Positions 37,747 to 46,894 of a stretch of 64,000 bases of DNA are shown piece after piece. The stretch lies in assembly GCA_000023725.1 (NCBI GenBank), contig CP001673.1, positions 2,056,342 through 2,120,341 of the forward strand, read 5' to 3'. The stretch comes from Flavobacteriaceae bacterium 3519-10. GTDB lineage: Bacteria > Bacteroidota > Bacteroidia > Flavobacteriales > Weeksellaceae. The translations under genes and the position numbers were made by a program. Every line of letters begins with the position of its first letter. The stretch's first letter is position 1. The notes below the pieces were generated by a model. It was not told the DNA's origin, made no database searches, and worked only from the letters and a program-made list of their open reading frames with translations.

Positions 37747-38895
37747 TTAGCCAACAACGGAAACACTGAAAACGTCGGCAAAGAAATCTGAAATGCGATT
37801 CATTTCCTCATCTGTAAGGTTGGAGCCGGACGGAAGACAGAGACCTGTCCTGAAACATTGTTCCGCGAATGTCCCACCGAAGTATTCTGCATTTTTAAAT
37901 ACAGGCTGCATATGCATTGGCTTCCAGATGGGTCTTGTTTCAATATTTTCTTTAAGTGCTTTCTTGCGCAGCCAATCGTTGTTAATGCCTCCCTCGTTCT
38001 TCACCGTGATCACACTCAGCCAGTGATTTGAATAAAAATCTTCACTAGGTTCACTGTGCACAGTATACTGCGGCTGATCTTTGAAAAGATTTTTATAGAA
38101 CGCATGATGCTCTCTTCTTTTTTCAACCCTAAGCGGAAGCACTTCCATTTGTCCGCGTCCGATCCCGGCGCAGACATTACTCATGCGGTAATTATACCCA
38201 ATTTTGGTGTGCTCGTAATGAGGCGCGTCATCCTTGGCCTGGGTAGAAAGAAACACCGCTTTCTTCTTGAAAGCTTGATCTTTCAGCACGAGGGCACCAC
38301 CACCCGACGTCGTGATGATTTTATTACCGTTAAAACTCAGAATCGCAAGGTCACCAAAAGTTCCGCTTTTTCGGCCTTTGTACGTACTGCCGAGTGCTTC
38401 AGCACTGTCCTCAATCACCGGTACACCATAGCGTAAAGAAATTTCCTGCAGTTCATCTGCTTTATACGGCATGCCGTAAAGAGATACAGCGATAATCGCT
38501 TTCGGTTTTTTACCTTTTGAAATACCAAATTTAATGGCATCTTCTACGGCATTGGGACATAAATTCCAGGTATCTTTTTCACTGTCTACAAAAATGGGTT
38601 TAGCACCTACGTATACGATAGGGTTGGCCGATGCAGAAAAAGTGAGTGACTGGCATATTACATAATCTCCGGGTTTCACATCAAGCAGAACCAGCGACAG
38701 GTGAATTGCGGCAGTCCCGGAACTTAAAGCTGCAACATATACGTCCTCGCCGAGAAAATTTTGAATATCCTGTTCGAAACCGTTTACATTAGGACCCAGC
38801 GGAGCGATCCAATTGGTGTCGAAGGCGTCATGGATGTATTTTAATTCATTACCACCCATATGTGGTGACGAAAGCCAGATTTTGCTGCTCTTCAT
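37747..38895 (-). CDS. DegT/DnrJ/EryC1 aminotransferase (PglE-like)
   Basis: This 382-residue PLP enzyme has WLSSPHMGGNELKYI at the start, ALSSGTAAIHLSLVLL, PVIEDSAEALGSTYKGRKSG and the PLP-lysine region ILSFNGNKIITTSGGG. The FNGNKIITTSGGG form is typical of PglE/PseC-like aminotransferases that aminate UDP-4-keto-6-deoxy-HexNAc at C4. It lies directly upstream of the matching WbpM/PglF-type dehydratase, which supports a UDP-4-amino-sugar product. It is the first gene of the polysaccharide run. Upstream, 38896-39217 has no gene. Confidence 0.92.
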   Translation of the reverse strand: MKSSKIWLSSPHMGGNELKYIHDAFDTNWIAPLGPNVNGFEQDIQNFLGEDVYVAALSSGTAAIHLSLVLLDVKPGDYVICQSLTFSASANPIVYVGAKPIFVDSEKDTWNLCPNAVEDAIKFGISKGKKPKAIIAVSLYGMPYKADELQEISLRYGVPVIEDSAEALGSTYKGRKSGTFGDLAILSFNGNKIITTSGGGALVLKDQAFKKKAVFLSTQAKDDAPHYEHTKIGYNYRMSNVCAGIGRGQMEVLPLRVEKRREHHAFYKNLFKDQPQYTVHSEPSEDFYSNHWLSVITVKNEGGINNDWLRKKALKENIETRPIWKPMHMQPVFKNAEYFGGTFAEQCFRTGLCLPSGSNLTDEEMNRISDFFADVFSVSVVG

Positions 38896-39217
38896 TTTTG
38901 CTGTCTATTTAATTTTATTACGAACTATAAGATTTCTTGCGCAATAGCGTGTATAAAAGTATTTGTTAGCAAACGCATACTCTCAGTGTACATTTATTTT
39001 CCGATCCAGGCAGCCTTATCTTGAGCTGCAGATCATTTTAAGTTCGCAAATTTACAAATTAAAGGATAAAAATATTCGCTGACTGGCGGGTAATTGCAAA
39101 ATTTAAAGCGGCTATCTATAAAAAACCGCAACTAGCAACTACTTGGAATTCATTTAACTATGCACAGCCTAGCAGTTGGATTATCTTCCAATTATTGAGT
39201 GAACGACAGGTTGAAAC
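38896..39217. other. Non-coding gap upstream of the polysaccharide locus
   Basis: This 322-base A/T-rich region has no convincing ORF. A TAAATTTG element on the minus strand (39047-39054) could be the -7 box of the main polysaccharide promoter, about 150 bases upstream of the aminotransferase start, but a well-spaced TTG box was not found. No terminator hairpin was recognised for the small gene that ends at 39218. Confidence 0.35.
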
Positions 39218-39496
39218 TTAACTAATCGCACGATTTTTATATTTTTTGAAAACAATAAGCCCTATGGCGGCTGCGACCAGTAATGGAATATAATCGTCGA
39301 TGGGGGTGGGATCACCGGGATTACCCCCACCATTGTCCATAGTACTGGGCGGTGGCTCCTGCGCATCCATATCATTAACGGTTTCACCAGAAGGTACAGC
39401 GGAACTGTGTTCAGCCTCTTCGAAGCGGTTGCCGCTTTGCTGTGCCGACCCTGTTATTCCGATTAATATAATAAATAGATAGATAAACCTCTTCAT
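39218..39496 (-). CDS. Small PID-CTERM-like sorted protein
   Basis: This 92-residue protein begins with a signal peptide (MKRFIYLFIILIGITGSAQQ). It has a low-complexity Pro/Gly/Asn-rich middle and a C-terminal tripartite signal: GDPTPIDDYIP, a hydrophobic helix (LLVAAAIGLIVF) and a basic tail (KKYKNR). This layout matches the class I recall as PID-CTERM, small Bacteroidota proteins thought to be handled by an exosortase-like system; that link is recollection, not shown here. The start is the ATG at 39496; an upstream TTG at 39529 is unlikely. It lies 51 bases after a giant T9SS cargo gene but has its own promoter-like element. Confidence 0.75.
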   Translation of the reverse strand: MKRFIYLFIILIGITGSAQQSGNRFEEAEHSSAVPSGETVNDMDAQEPPPSTMDNGGGNPGDPTPIDDYIPLLVAAAIGLIVFKKYKNRAIS

Positions 39497-39511
39497 TCTC
39501 AAAACTTTGTG

Positions 39512-39519
39512 CAAAGATA
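39512..39519 (-). promoter_or_regulatory. Promoter -7 element before the small PID-CTERM-like gene
   Basis: TATCTTTG on the minus strand is an exact TAnnTTTG box, 15 bases upstream of the ATG at 39496. No clear TTG box at the right distance was found, so it is provisional. Confidence 0.4.
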
Positions 39520-39547
39520 TTAAATTCAATATAACAGTCCTGCGTTT

Positions 39548-42500
39548 TTATTTAAGGATTTTTTTCACTGTGCTCAGGTTACCCTGATCAATTTTAAGGA
39601 TATATGAGCCGTTGACAAATGTGCTGGCGTCTATTAGAGCGGTCGTGCTTCGCGGTTCTAGGCGGCGTATGAGTCTGCCTACAGCGTCATAGATGTCGAT
39701 CGCGTCGATTTTGGCATCCGTTGCTTTCACAACAAAATTATTTCCATCTCTGTACACAACGAGATTTTCTACATTATTACCGTCTGTTGCCAAAACCGTT
39801 TCGGGACGGTATATGATTTCGAACCTGCCTGTGCTTACCCCCGCATTAGCCATGAAAGTGTAATTACCCTCACTCAGGTCGGTCACTGTTCCGGTCTGTT
39901 TATCCTTAAGGTAAATATGCTGTCCGTTGGCAAAGGTACCTTCTGTAGTTCCCAGACGGATCTGGTAAACTCCATCCGCGAAATAGCGGTTTCCAACTTC
40001 AAGCACATCATTGTCCTGGAAGGTGTTTCTGCCGTTGATCACTACTTTTTCATCTCCTGCGTTGGTGAACAGCGCATCGGACATGCCGGAAACCAGTTTT
40101 GAATCGTCGGCAGCAAGATCATTGTTGCCGTTTCCGAAATAAACTACGGCATTGCTAATTACTAAATTCGCAGGAGTTACCAATTCTATTAAATAGCGAT
40201 CGCGAATACTGTCGGCACTGTTTTTTCCAAAAAACTGCGCTTTAGTTTGTGCGGTAATACGTTGATCATTCTTAAAATTGAGTTTTGCGACATTGGTTTT
40301 AGCTCTTGTTAGAAAACCTTGACCGACCTTTACTATATTGTTTGGCACTTTCCCCACATTATTGGTTGCTCCGACCCCCGTTCCCGGCGAAGGAAGTCCT
40401 GTACCTGAAGCGGCGTTATATATTGCATAACTATATCCCTGATATCCGGATCCAAGTTGAGACTGCTGCACATTAGAGGTATTATCCCAAAACCGGAAGG
40501 TAGATTCTATATCCGTTGAATTTGAATAAAGTAAATCCAAATCCAGATTGGAAGGATACGGATTTCCAACCAGATTATATCCGTGAGAACTGTCGGTAAA
40601 AGCCAAATTATAAGGCAGATTGCCCACGAAAGGAACGCCGGTAAATAAGGCGCTTAAATTAGTTGCGGTACCCGTCGCAATAATCGGATTTCTTACTGCC
40701 AATCCCCGTCCTGCAATATAGACCCCAGATGAAGTATAAAATTTATCATTACTCTCATTATAGTAAAGAGCGGTCGTAGGATAAGCGGGAAAAATATCTC
40801 TGAAATTTTGCGAGTTCACAGGTGAACTCCAGTACGCATATTGGTTAAAGGTACTTATGGGGATAGTAGCAGTGCGCCTGGCGGTGATATTACCGGTGTT
40901 CACAGCATCTTCATCCTGCATGAGCTGGGCGTTGTTCTCCAGACTAAGGATTCCATTTCCAAGGATCGTCACTCCTCTTTTAGACGTAACCACATTTGGA
41001 GAACTATTGTCGGGCGACGCGGGAATGGTGAGAATGCCTGTGTTGGTAACGGTAGTTGTGTGATTGACCAGTAGATTTTTTCCGCTTGGTTCTATGTTCA
41101 TTCCCGAAGCTTCGATCTTATAATATTCTTTAAGATTAGATAACGCACCTGTTCTGATTTGAATTCCAGTACTAGATGTTGCCAATTCTATAACACCGCC
41201 TGTAAGATCATAAATTCCTCCTAAACTTGGTTGTAGTCCAGCACGCGATATCCTGTATCTTCCACCGGTCATTGTCAGATTACCATCTGCAAAAGCGCCA
41301 TCTGCAAAACCATTACCAATTTCATCAATAACTTTTCCTTTTATTATTTTGAGTAAACCCGCACTGGTGAATTTATAAATACCAATGGCTTTAAAAGATA
41401 CATTATCTTGAGCTGGATTCGTTGTGTCCAAGTCGATAATTATATTTTTGTCTGAGGCACCACTTGGCAACCCATTGCCGGAGATTTGATCAACCCCATT
41501 TAGGCTAACTTGAGCTGCATTGGCTTTCCCAATATAATGGAAAGTTGCATCTGGTGAAAAAATTCTATTTTCCGCCGTAGAACCAACTTGAACATTCCCT
41601 GTATAGTCACCTGCAACATTAGAAATACCAGCTGGTGAGGTAATTTTTAAAGTACTTCCTGATTTCGCTTCGAAAGCTGTCAAATTTGCTACACCTGCGC
41701 GTTCTAAGTTCAATGCGTTACCACTACTGTCAAAACCAAAATTTAATACGGCACCCGTTTCCACCGTAAATTTCGTGGAGATTCCCATCTTAATTGTGCT
41801 TGTCAAGGTGGTACTGCTCTTATTTAAAAGAGTAATCCCATTTGAATTGGTTAATGTTAAATTACCGGTTGATCCACCCAACTCGGCAGACACAGGTTCT
41901 GTACCATCCCCGATTTGCCATGCGCCTGAAACGCCACTTATACTCATTTTACACGTACCGAAGCATACAATACCATTTCTGAATGTTCGTAATCCGTTTT
42001 GGGCAAAAGTAACATCAGTTCCACTTAGTTGAAATATTCCATTTACAATAAGATTGCTGTCCCCATTAAACCCTGCATTACTTTTAGTAATCCTAAAAAC
42101 TGGAACTGTTGTAGAAGGCACATCGGGGAAATAAACCTTACCACTAACTTCAGGAGAACTACCACCTGTATTCCACTCTAAAACTGCACTGTTATTCCAA
42201 ATGATTTGTGCAGCGCTTGCATAGCCAAACTCTCCATAACGACCTCCCATAAAATTGTTGCCATTACCGACCACAATTTTACCACTGACATTCATAGATG
42301 CAGAAGAGATAAATTTGATTTTTTCTGAGTAGCTAATGTTTGAAGCTGAAGCTGTAGAAAACACCTGTAAAACACCACCGGATTTTATATCAATATCAAT
42401 TCCTACTCCGTCATTAATATTTAATTTTCCACTGTTAACGTTCACAGATAGCGTTCCCTTATCTTCGATAATTAACTGATCTAATGTGACATCGGAAGCA

Positions 42501-45388
42501 ATGGTAATCGTATTTTCATTTCGAATGGTAACCGTATTCGCGGCCGAGGTAGGAAAAAGAGTCGCATTATTCCACGTGATTCCGTCATTTGAACTTTCCC
42601 AATTTCCTGGAACATTCCAGTTTCCTACAGTCGCATTACTTCTGAAAAAAGCATTTGCCGGATTCGGTGCAATCACAATATTTCCACTCGTATCAGAAGC
42701 TAAACTTCCCGAAGTGGTCGTAATCGTGTACGTTCCCGGTGCATCAAACTGAATATCATTGAAGGTCGCGACACCCGCAACCGCGGTTTTTGTTAAAGTT
42801 CCAAGTATGTTCCCCGGTCCGGTTGTTTTAGTTATTGTTACACTTCCAGTAAAATTAGTATCTACAGAATTATCTGCTCTTTGTGCTTCTACTTTGAATG
42901 AAGCTAAATTACTTCCCACCGTTCCCGTGCCAGGAACACTGACGAATTTCAGTTTTGTCGCCACTCCCAAAACCGTGAATGGTGCGCTTGTCCCACTTGC
43001 TAAAGTTAATCCCGAAGAATTGGTTGCTGTAAGTGTTACACTTGTTCCCGGATTGGGCAAAATAATTCCGCTTACCACCACTGAATTGTTTCCTGCTGCG
43101 ATGGTTCCGCTTGTGGTACCTGCGATAGCACCGGCATTACCGTTGGTCGTTAAATTAAAAGACGATGCCGAAGAAATAAGGGAAGCTGAATTATAGGCAT
43201 CCTGCGCAGTAACTGTGGCACTGAAACCCGATCCTGCGACTGGTGAAGCAGGCGTAATGTTACTGATCACGAATTTAGTAGGTACAGAAACAAGTCCATT
43301 GTCTTTCCCAATGGCAAAATATTTTGTTCCTGTCGTTAAATCCGTCGGTGTAAGGTTGGTTGTAGAAGTCGCGGTTGCCGGATCCGAGGTGGTAACATTG
43401 GCCGCAACCTGTTGGCTGTATGAAGTTCCGTTGTAAATTCCGATAAAAGGATTATTCGCAGCAGCAAAACCATTTCCTATTTCAGCAATATTATATTGCG
43501 CCATCACAGACAGATTGCTGCCGCCTGCAACATCTTCCGTGGTGACCCATTGTCTGTTCACGGTTTTTGCAGGATTGGCTCCCGCAGGCGCCGCATCCAC
43601 TACTCTAACGCCATAGAGATCGGAAGTACCGGAATTATTAAAGGTAATCGGATTATAGGCTGCATTTCCCACCGGAAATAAAACAGAACCGTTACCTACC
43701 GTGCGCTTCAGCTGACCGGTGCTGTTTGTCACCACATATTTTGCGGCAGCAGCGTTGGCAATAGTTCCGCCAGGCCCGATCGTTAAATCGTTGGTACCCA
43801 ATGTTAGTTTCCCATTGATAAAATCTAAACTATAGTTATTGGTTATGCTGCTGGCAAGCGTAACTCCCGCAGTATTATTAATCGTCAGATAATCAAAGGT
43901 AGTTGGCCCTGTAATAGTTTGTGCGGTAGTTCCGTTAAAAAAGACGGCTCTGCTGTTTGGGCTAAAAGTCCCGGCTTTCGTCCAGTTCCCCGCAATGAAC
44001 AAATCGCCTGAACTGCTATTAAGATTTAACGTACTGTTCGAATCTATATTTAAATTTCCGGCTAAGCCGTGGCTAAAGTTAGGAATATTGATGGTAGCGG
44101 AAACTAAATTCACATTTTTCGGAACGCCAAGACCGGGAGCTGTTGCATTCCCGGTCCATTCGTTCCCTACATTGTAACCGCCTTGATTTTTATATTCCAA
44201 GGTGGACGTGGGTCCAAACGTGGGTGTTGAACTAAAAAATCCCGCAGTGTTAATAGTTGCAGTTCCGTTAATCGTCAAATTTTCACCAACAGCCATACTG
44301 ATGCCCGCAGCTGTTTCCAGATTTCCTGTAACAATTCTTGTGACACCAGAATTCAGAGTAAAGCCACCCTGTAGGACCCGCACATTAACGGGACCGTTCG
44401 TGTAGGGCCAATATTCGTCATTACTGCTAACGCCATATGGACCAGTAGTTTTAAATATTAAAGTGCCCGCCGGACCGTAGTTGAAATTAGTAGAGGCATT
44501 GTCAATAGAAAAGCCGTTTTCTATTTGGAAACTTCCGTTGACGTAGGTGGCTGCAGTTCGAAGTAATGCTGCATTATTACTGTATATAATATCTGTTGCT
44601 CGAATCGTAACATTATCGGTTGCAGTAGGAACCCCAACCGGCAACCAGGCATTCGGATCATTCCAACTGCAGACAGAGCAGTTTGAAGTTTTTCCAGTAG
44701 GAGCCGTTCCAATTAATTTTACATCATCAATCCTTACTTGAGCGGTTGTTTGATTTTGTCGAAATCTAATCGCCAAAGTTGAAGATGCAGGTATTGTTCC
44801 TGTTGGAGTTATTAAAGACCATGTAGCACCTGTAGTTATAGTAGGAAAATTTAAAGCAGTAAATGTTCCAGTATTAGTAGTTGAATTATAATCCGTTGCA
44901 ACTTCTACAATAAATTGTACACTTGTGAGTGGTGTCGTTACTGCTGTCGATTTTAACAAACCAAAACTTAAGCTCAAACCCGTATAACCACTACTATTGA
45001 TACCATAAATAGTAAAATATCTGTTTGATGCATTTGTTATAAAAACATTGCCATTTGCTGAAGCTCCAGTATATGCGGAACTTGGACTTGAAGTTCTAAC
45101 ATCGGAATCTCCAGAATAGGAAAGTGTTCCTTTGTTTTGAAAAGTTGCAGGTGCTGTACCCGTCGAGTATGCTGGTATAAGCGTTGTTCCAGAAGGAGTT
45201 CCTATATTTTCAGAAAATATTGTTGTCTGCCCCGAAACTCCCAAGGAGCAAAGCATTAAAAATATAGTGAGGAGCGATTTTAAAACCGTTCGGTATGGGG
45301 CTTTAACAGAAAAAATTTGAATTTTCGAAGGCGCAGAGATGAGCGTACACCGAAGTGCATCGCGCAAAGGCAGTAAATTTCTATTCAT
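39548..45388 (-). CDS. Giant T9SS type A cargo protein, 1946 residues
   Basis: This secreted protein has a late hydrophobic signal segment (about residues 37-54, SLLTIFLMLCSLGVSGQ) after a 35-residue basic leader. It then has choice-of-anchor/beta-sandwich regions, long Asn/Thr/Gly-rich beta-helix-like stretches, and Ig-like domains around 700-930 (FVISNITPASPVAGSGFSA; KLKFVSVPGTGTVGSNLASF). The C-terminal ~470 residues form the module shared with the other cargo proteins (LVGNPYPSNLDLDLLY; LKDKQTGTVTDLSEGNYTF; FEIIYRPETVLAT). They end in a type A sorting domain (DIYDAVGRLIRRLEP, TVKKILK). The start is the ATG at 45388; a TTG one codon earlier is possible. It is probably an adhesin or surface protein; the function of the N-terminal part is unknown. 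Confidence 0.88.
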   Translation of the reverse strand: MNRNLLPLRDALRCTLISAPSKIQIFSVKAPYRTVLKSLLTIFLMLCSLGVSGQTTIFSENIGTPSGTTLIPAYSTGTAPATFQNKGTLSYSGDSDVRTSSPSSAYTGASANGNVFITNASNRYFTIYGINSSGYTGLSLSFGLLKSTAVTTPLTSVQFIVEVATDYNSTTNTGTFTALNFPTITTGATWSLITPTGTIPASSTLAIRFRQNQTTAQVRIDDVKLIGTAPTGKTSNCSVCSWNDPNAWLPVGVPTATDNVTIRATDIIYSNNAALLRTAATYVNGSFQIENGFSIDNASTNFNYGPAGTLIFKTTGPYGVSSNDEYWPYTNGPVNVRVLQGGFTLNSGVTRIVTGNLETAAGISMAVGENLTINGTATINTAGFFSSTPTFGPTSTLEYKNQGGYNVGNEWTGNATAPGLGVPKNVNLVSATINIPNFSHGLAGNLNIDSNSTLNLNSSSGDLFIAGNWTKAGTFSPNSRAVFFNGTTAQTITGPTTFDYLTINNTAGVTLASSITNNYSLDFINGKLTLGTNDLTIGPGGTIANAAAAKYVVTNSTGQLKRTVGNGSVLFPVGNAAYNPITFNNSGTSDLYGVRVVDAAPAGANPAKTVNRQWVTTEDVAGGSNLSVMAQYNIAEIGNGFAAANNPFIGIYNGTSYSQQVAANVTTSDPATATSTTNLTPTDLTTGTKYFAIGKDNGLVSVPTKFVISNITPASPVAGSGFSATVTAQDAYNSASLISSASSFNLTTNGNAGAIAGTTSGTIAAGNNSVVVSGIILPNPGTSVTLTATNSSGLTLASGTSAPFTVLGVATKLKFVSVPGTGTVGSNLASFKVEAQRADNSVDTNFTGSVTITKTTGPGNILGTLTKTAVAGVATFNDIQFDAPGTYTITTTSGSLASDTSGNIVIAPNPANAFFRSNATVGNWNVPGNWESSNDGITWNNATLFPTSAANTVTIRNENTITIASDVTLDQLIIEDKGTLSVNVNSGKLNINDGVGIDIDIKSGGVLQVFSTASASNISYSEKIKFISSASMNVSGKIVVGNGNNFMGGRYGEFGYASAAQIIWNNSAVLEWNTGGSSPEVSGKVYFPDVPSTTVPVFRITKSNAGFNGDSNLIVNGIFQLSGTDVTFAQNGLRTFRNGIVCFGTCKMSISGVSGAWQIGDGTEPVSAELGGSTGNLTLTNSNGITLLNKSSTTLTSTIKMGISTKFTVETGAVLNFGFDSSGNALNLERAGVANLTAFEAKSGSTLKITSPAGISNVAGDYTGNVQVGSTAENRIFSPDATFHYIGKANAAQVSLNGVDQISGNGLPSGASDKNIIIDLDTTNPAQDNVSFKAIGIYKFTSAGLLKIIKGKVIDEIGNGFADGAFADGNLTMTGGRYRISRAGLQPSLGGIYDLTGGVIELATSSTGIQIRTGALSNLKEYYKIEASGMNIEPSGKNLLVNHTTTVTNTGILTIPASPDNSSPNVVTSKRGVTILGNGILSLENNAQLMQDEDAVNTGNITARRTATIPISTFNQYAYWSSPVNSQNFRDIFPAYPTTALYYNESNDKFYTSSGVYIAGRGLAVRNPIIATGTATNLSALFTGVPFVGNLPYNLAFTDSSHGYNLVGNPYPSNLDLDLLYSNSTDIESTFRFWDNTSNVQQSQLGSGYQGYSYAIYNAASGTGLPSPGTGVGATNNVGKVPNNIVKVGQGFLTRAKTNVAKLNFKNDQRITAQTKAQFFGKNSADSIRDRYLIELVTPANLVISNAVVYFGNGNNDLAADDSKLVSGMSDALFTNAGDEKVVINGRNTFQDNDVLEVGNRYFADGVYQIRLGTTEGTFANGQHIYLKDKQTGTVTDLSEGNYTFMANAGVSTGRFEIIYRPETVLATDGNNVENLVVYRDGNNFVVKATDAKIDAIDIYDAVGRLIRRLEPRSTTALIDASTFVNGSYILKIDQGNLSTVKKILK

Positions 45389-45839
45389 CAAATGTGTTTT
45401 GTGTTGGTGTATTACTTTTTAATACAGGATGTAAAAATATAGATTTTTTCTATACCGTTGACCTTTATGAGATTATTTTTGGTAATTTTGTGCTAATCAA
45501 TAGAATATCAACGTTTATTGCATGTTCTATTGAACTTTTCACAATACCTTGAACACGATTTCCGAAGGAGATTATTAAGGGTCTAAATTTTGGCACTGGT
45601 GAAATTTTCTCCTTTCCTGCCTTTAATACACAACAGATTACTAATCTATTCATATTGTAATCACTCAGCAAGGGCAAGCCGTGTACAAAGGCCATATCAC
45701 TGACTCATGAATGACAAACGTAGCACGGCTGAGGCAGATGCAATTTAAAAACATTATAAATGCATTGTTTCTCTAATAATCCGTTGGACTTATATTGGAC
45801 TTATACTGTAGGGATATTGCAGATAAGTGCCGGATGACA

Positions 45840-46480
45840 CGAGGCGGTTGAGGGGCTGTTATAGGGATGACTTTCCTGAACCGCTCCGCTGGGATTGACT
45901 TTGTCGAACTACTTCGCTACGTTTATTCACTGCGCTTCGCTACGTTCTGAATAACAAAAACGCCGCTATGTTCCGAAATCGAAGATTGGACGAAGTCAAT
46001 ATCAAAGGTCGCTGCATAGTTTCAGAATAGAACAAACTTCGGAAAGCTTTCATTCTGAACACAGACAGTAAGCATGACCGAAGTTCAACCCCGAGGAGGA
46101 ATGAAAAGAAGAATCTCATTTTCGAAGTCAGTAAAACCGGACTAAATGCGCTGAGATGACTCGTAGAAATACTTCAGTAGGTTTCTTCACTTCCCTGACG
46201 CTTCGTTCTGGGTGACAACGCGCTATGACTGTAATTAAAGATTCAATGACAACATGATGCTGTTTAAGTTTATAATGAACTACTTCCGAACGCTTTCAAT
46301 TAGAACGCAGATGATATGTCTGCGAACGAAGTTCAGCTGCGAATCGGATAAAGCGTAAAATCTCTCCTTAGAATCGCAAAAAACCGCTGACTCCCCGAGA
46401 TTCTTCACTACGTGAGGTACGTTCTGAATGGCAAAATACCGCTAAGATGCGATATCAACGATTTGATGCAGTCAAGGACA
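45840..46480. repeat. Degenerate dispersed repeat family in a gene-free gap
   Basis: Between the 1946- and 2059-residue cargo genes several diverged copies of one pattern occur: a 'TTCGCTACGTTCTGAATAAC' form near 45935, 'CTTCGTTCTGGGTGACAACG' near 46200, and 'GGTACGTTCTGAATGGCAAA' near 46415. Each is followed by a 'CGC(C)GCTA(AG)ATG'-like ending. Related 'GAAGAATCTCA' and 'GAACGAAGTTCA' words also occur. The rest of 45389-46538 shows no convincing gene. Confidence 0.45.
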
Positions 46481-46538
46481 GATGGTCGCATCGTGCTGTA
46501 TCCGAAGATTCGACGCCGTCGATGGCAAAGACCGGAAT

Positions 46539-46813
46539 TTATTTCATAGCCTTCAGGGTTATCATCTCACCGCCCAGATTTTATTTTGATGATATAAACC
46601 CCAACGGAAAGGCTGATAAATCGCTAAGCGCTTCAACTGCTTTCGGCTCTACATGTAAACCAGTCTGCCGCTGCTGTCGAAGAGTTCAAGACTTGTGAAC
46701 TTCTTTGAAGAAGACTTTATGGTAGAAAGGTCGCGGTCCCGGTACACCATGAGCGGCCCTGTGACAGCCGACTCTGTTCCGAATACACCTCCGGGTTTAT
46801 AACTTTGCGCCAT
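46539..46813 (-). pseudogene. Fossil T9SS type A sorting domain
   Basis: Read on the minus strand from 46813, the frame gives YKPGGVFGTESAV, PLMVYRDRD and KFTSLELFDSSGRLVYM, then a TAG stop. In shifted frames the rest of a sorting domain can be followed: GVYIIKIKSG and then EMITLKAMK before a TAA at 46539. This matches, in order, the C-terminal ~90 residues of the neighbouring cargo proteins (YKPEAVLATDSAV ... VYRDG ... YDLSGRLLQKL ... GVYVLKI ... VKKVIK). At least one stop and one or two frameshifts are needed. The upstream body of the gene is gone. It sits just beyond the terminator of the next cargo gene. Confidence 0.8.
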
Positions 46814-46835
46814 CAAACATACTTTTAATGCGCTT

Positions 46836-46874
46836 TCAAAAAAAAGTCTCAGATCTTCGAAAGATCTGAGACTT
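46836..46874 (-). terminator. Intrinsic terminator after the 2059-residue cargo gene
   Basis: A 14-bp perfect stem, AAGTCTCAGATCTT (minus strand 46874-46861, pairing with 46857-46844), has a 3-base loop and is followed by a run of T on the minus strand (complement of 46836-46843). It is 21 bases beyond the stop. Confidence 0.88.
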
Positions 46875-46894
46875 GTACTTAATGTTAAAAAAAA

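Noticed and set aside
40841-43436. Several plus-strand open frames of 60-145 codons opposite the giant cargo genes
   Set aside because: They are antisense shadows of Thr/Gly/Asn-rich coding sequence; their Val/Pro/Leu-rich translations are typical artefacts.
45465-45695. 76-codon minus-strand open frame upstream of the 1946-residue cargo gene
   Set aside because: No recognisable domain and no promoter or ribosome-binding context; only the HGLP segment resembles another leader frame, so it is mentioned under findings and not called as a gene.
46447-46698. 83-codon plus-strand open frame in the gap after the 1946-residue cargo gene
   Set aside because: It lies antisense to the fossil sorting domain, which explains the sequence better.
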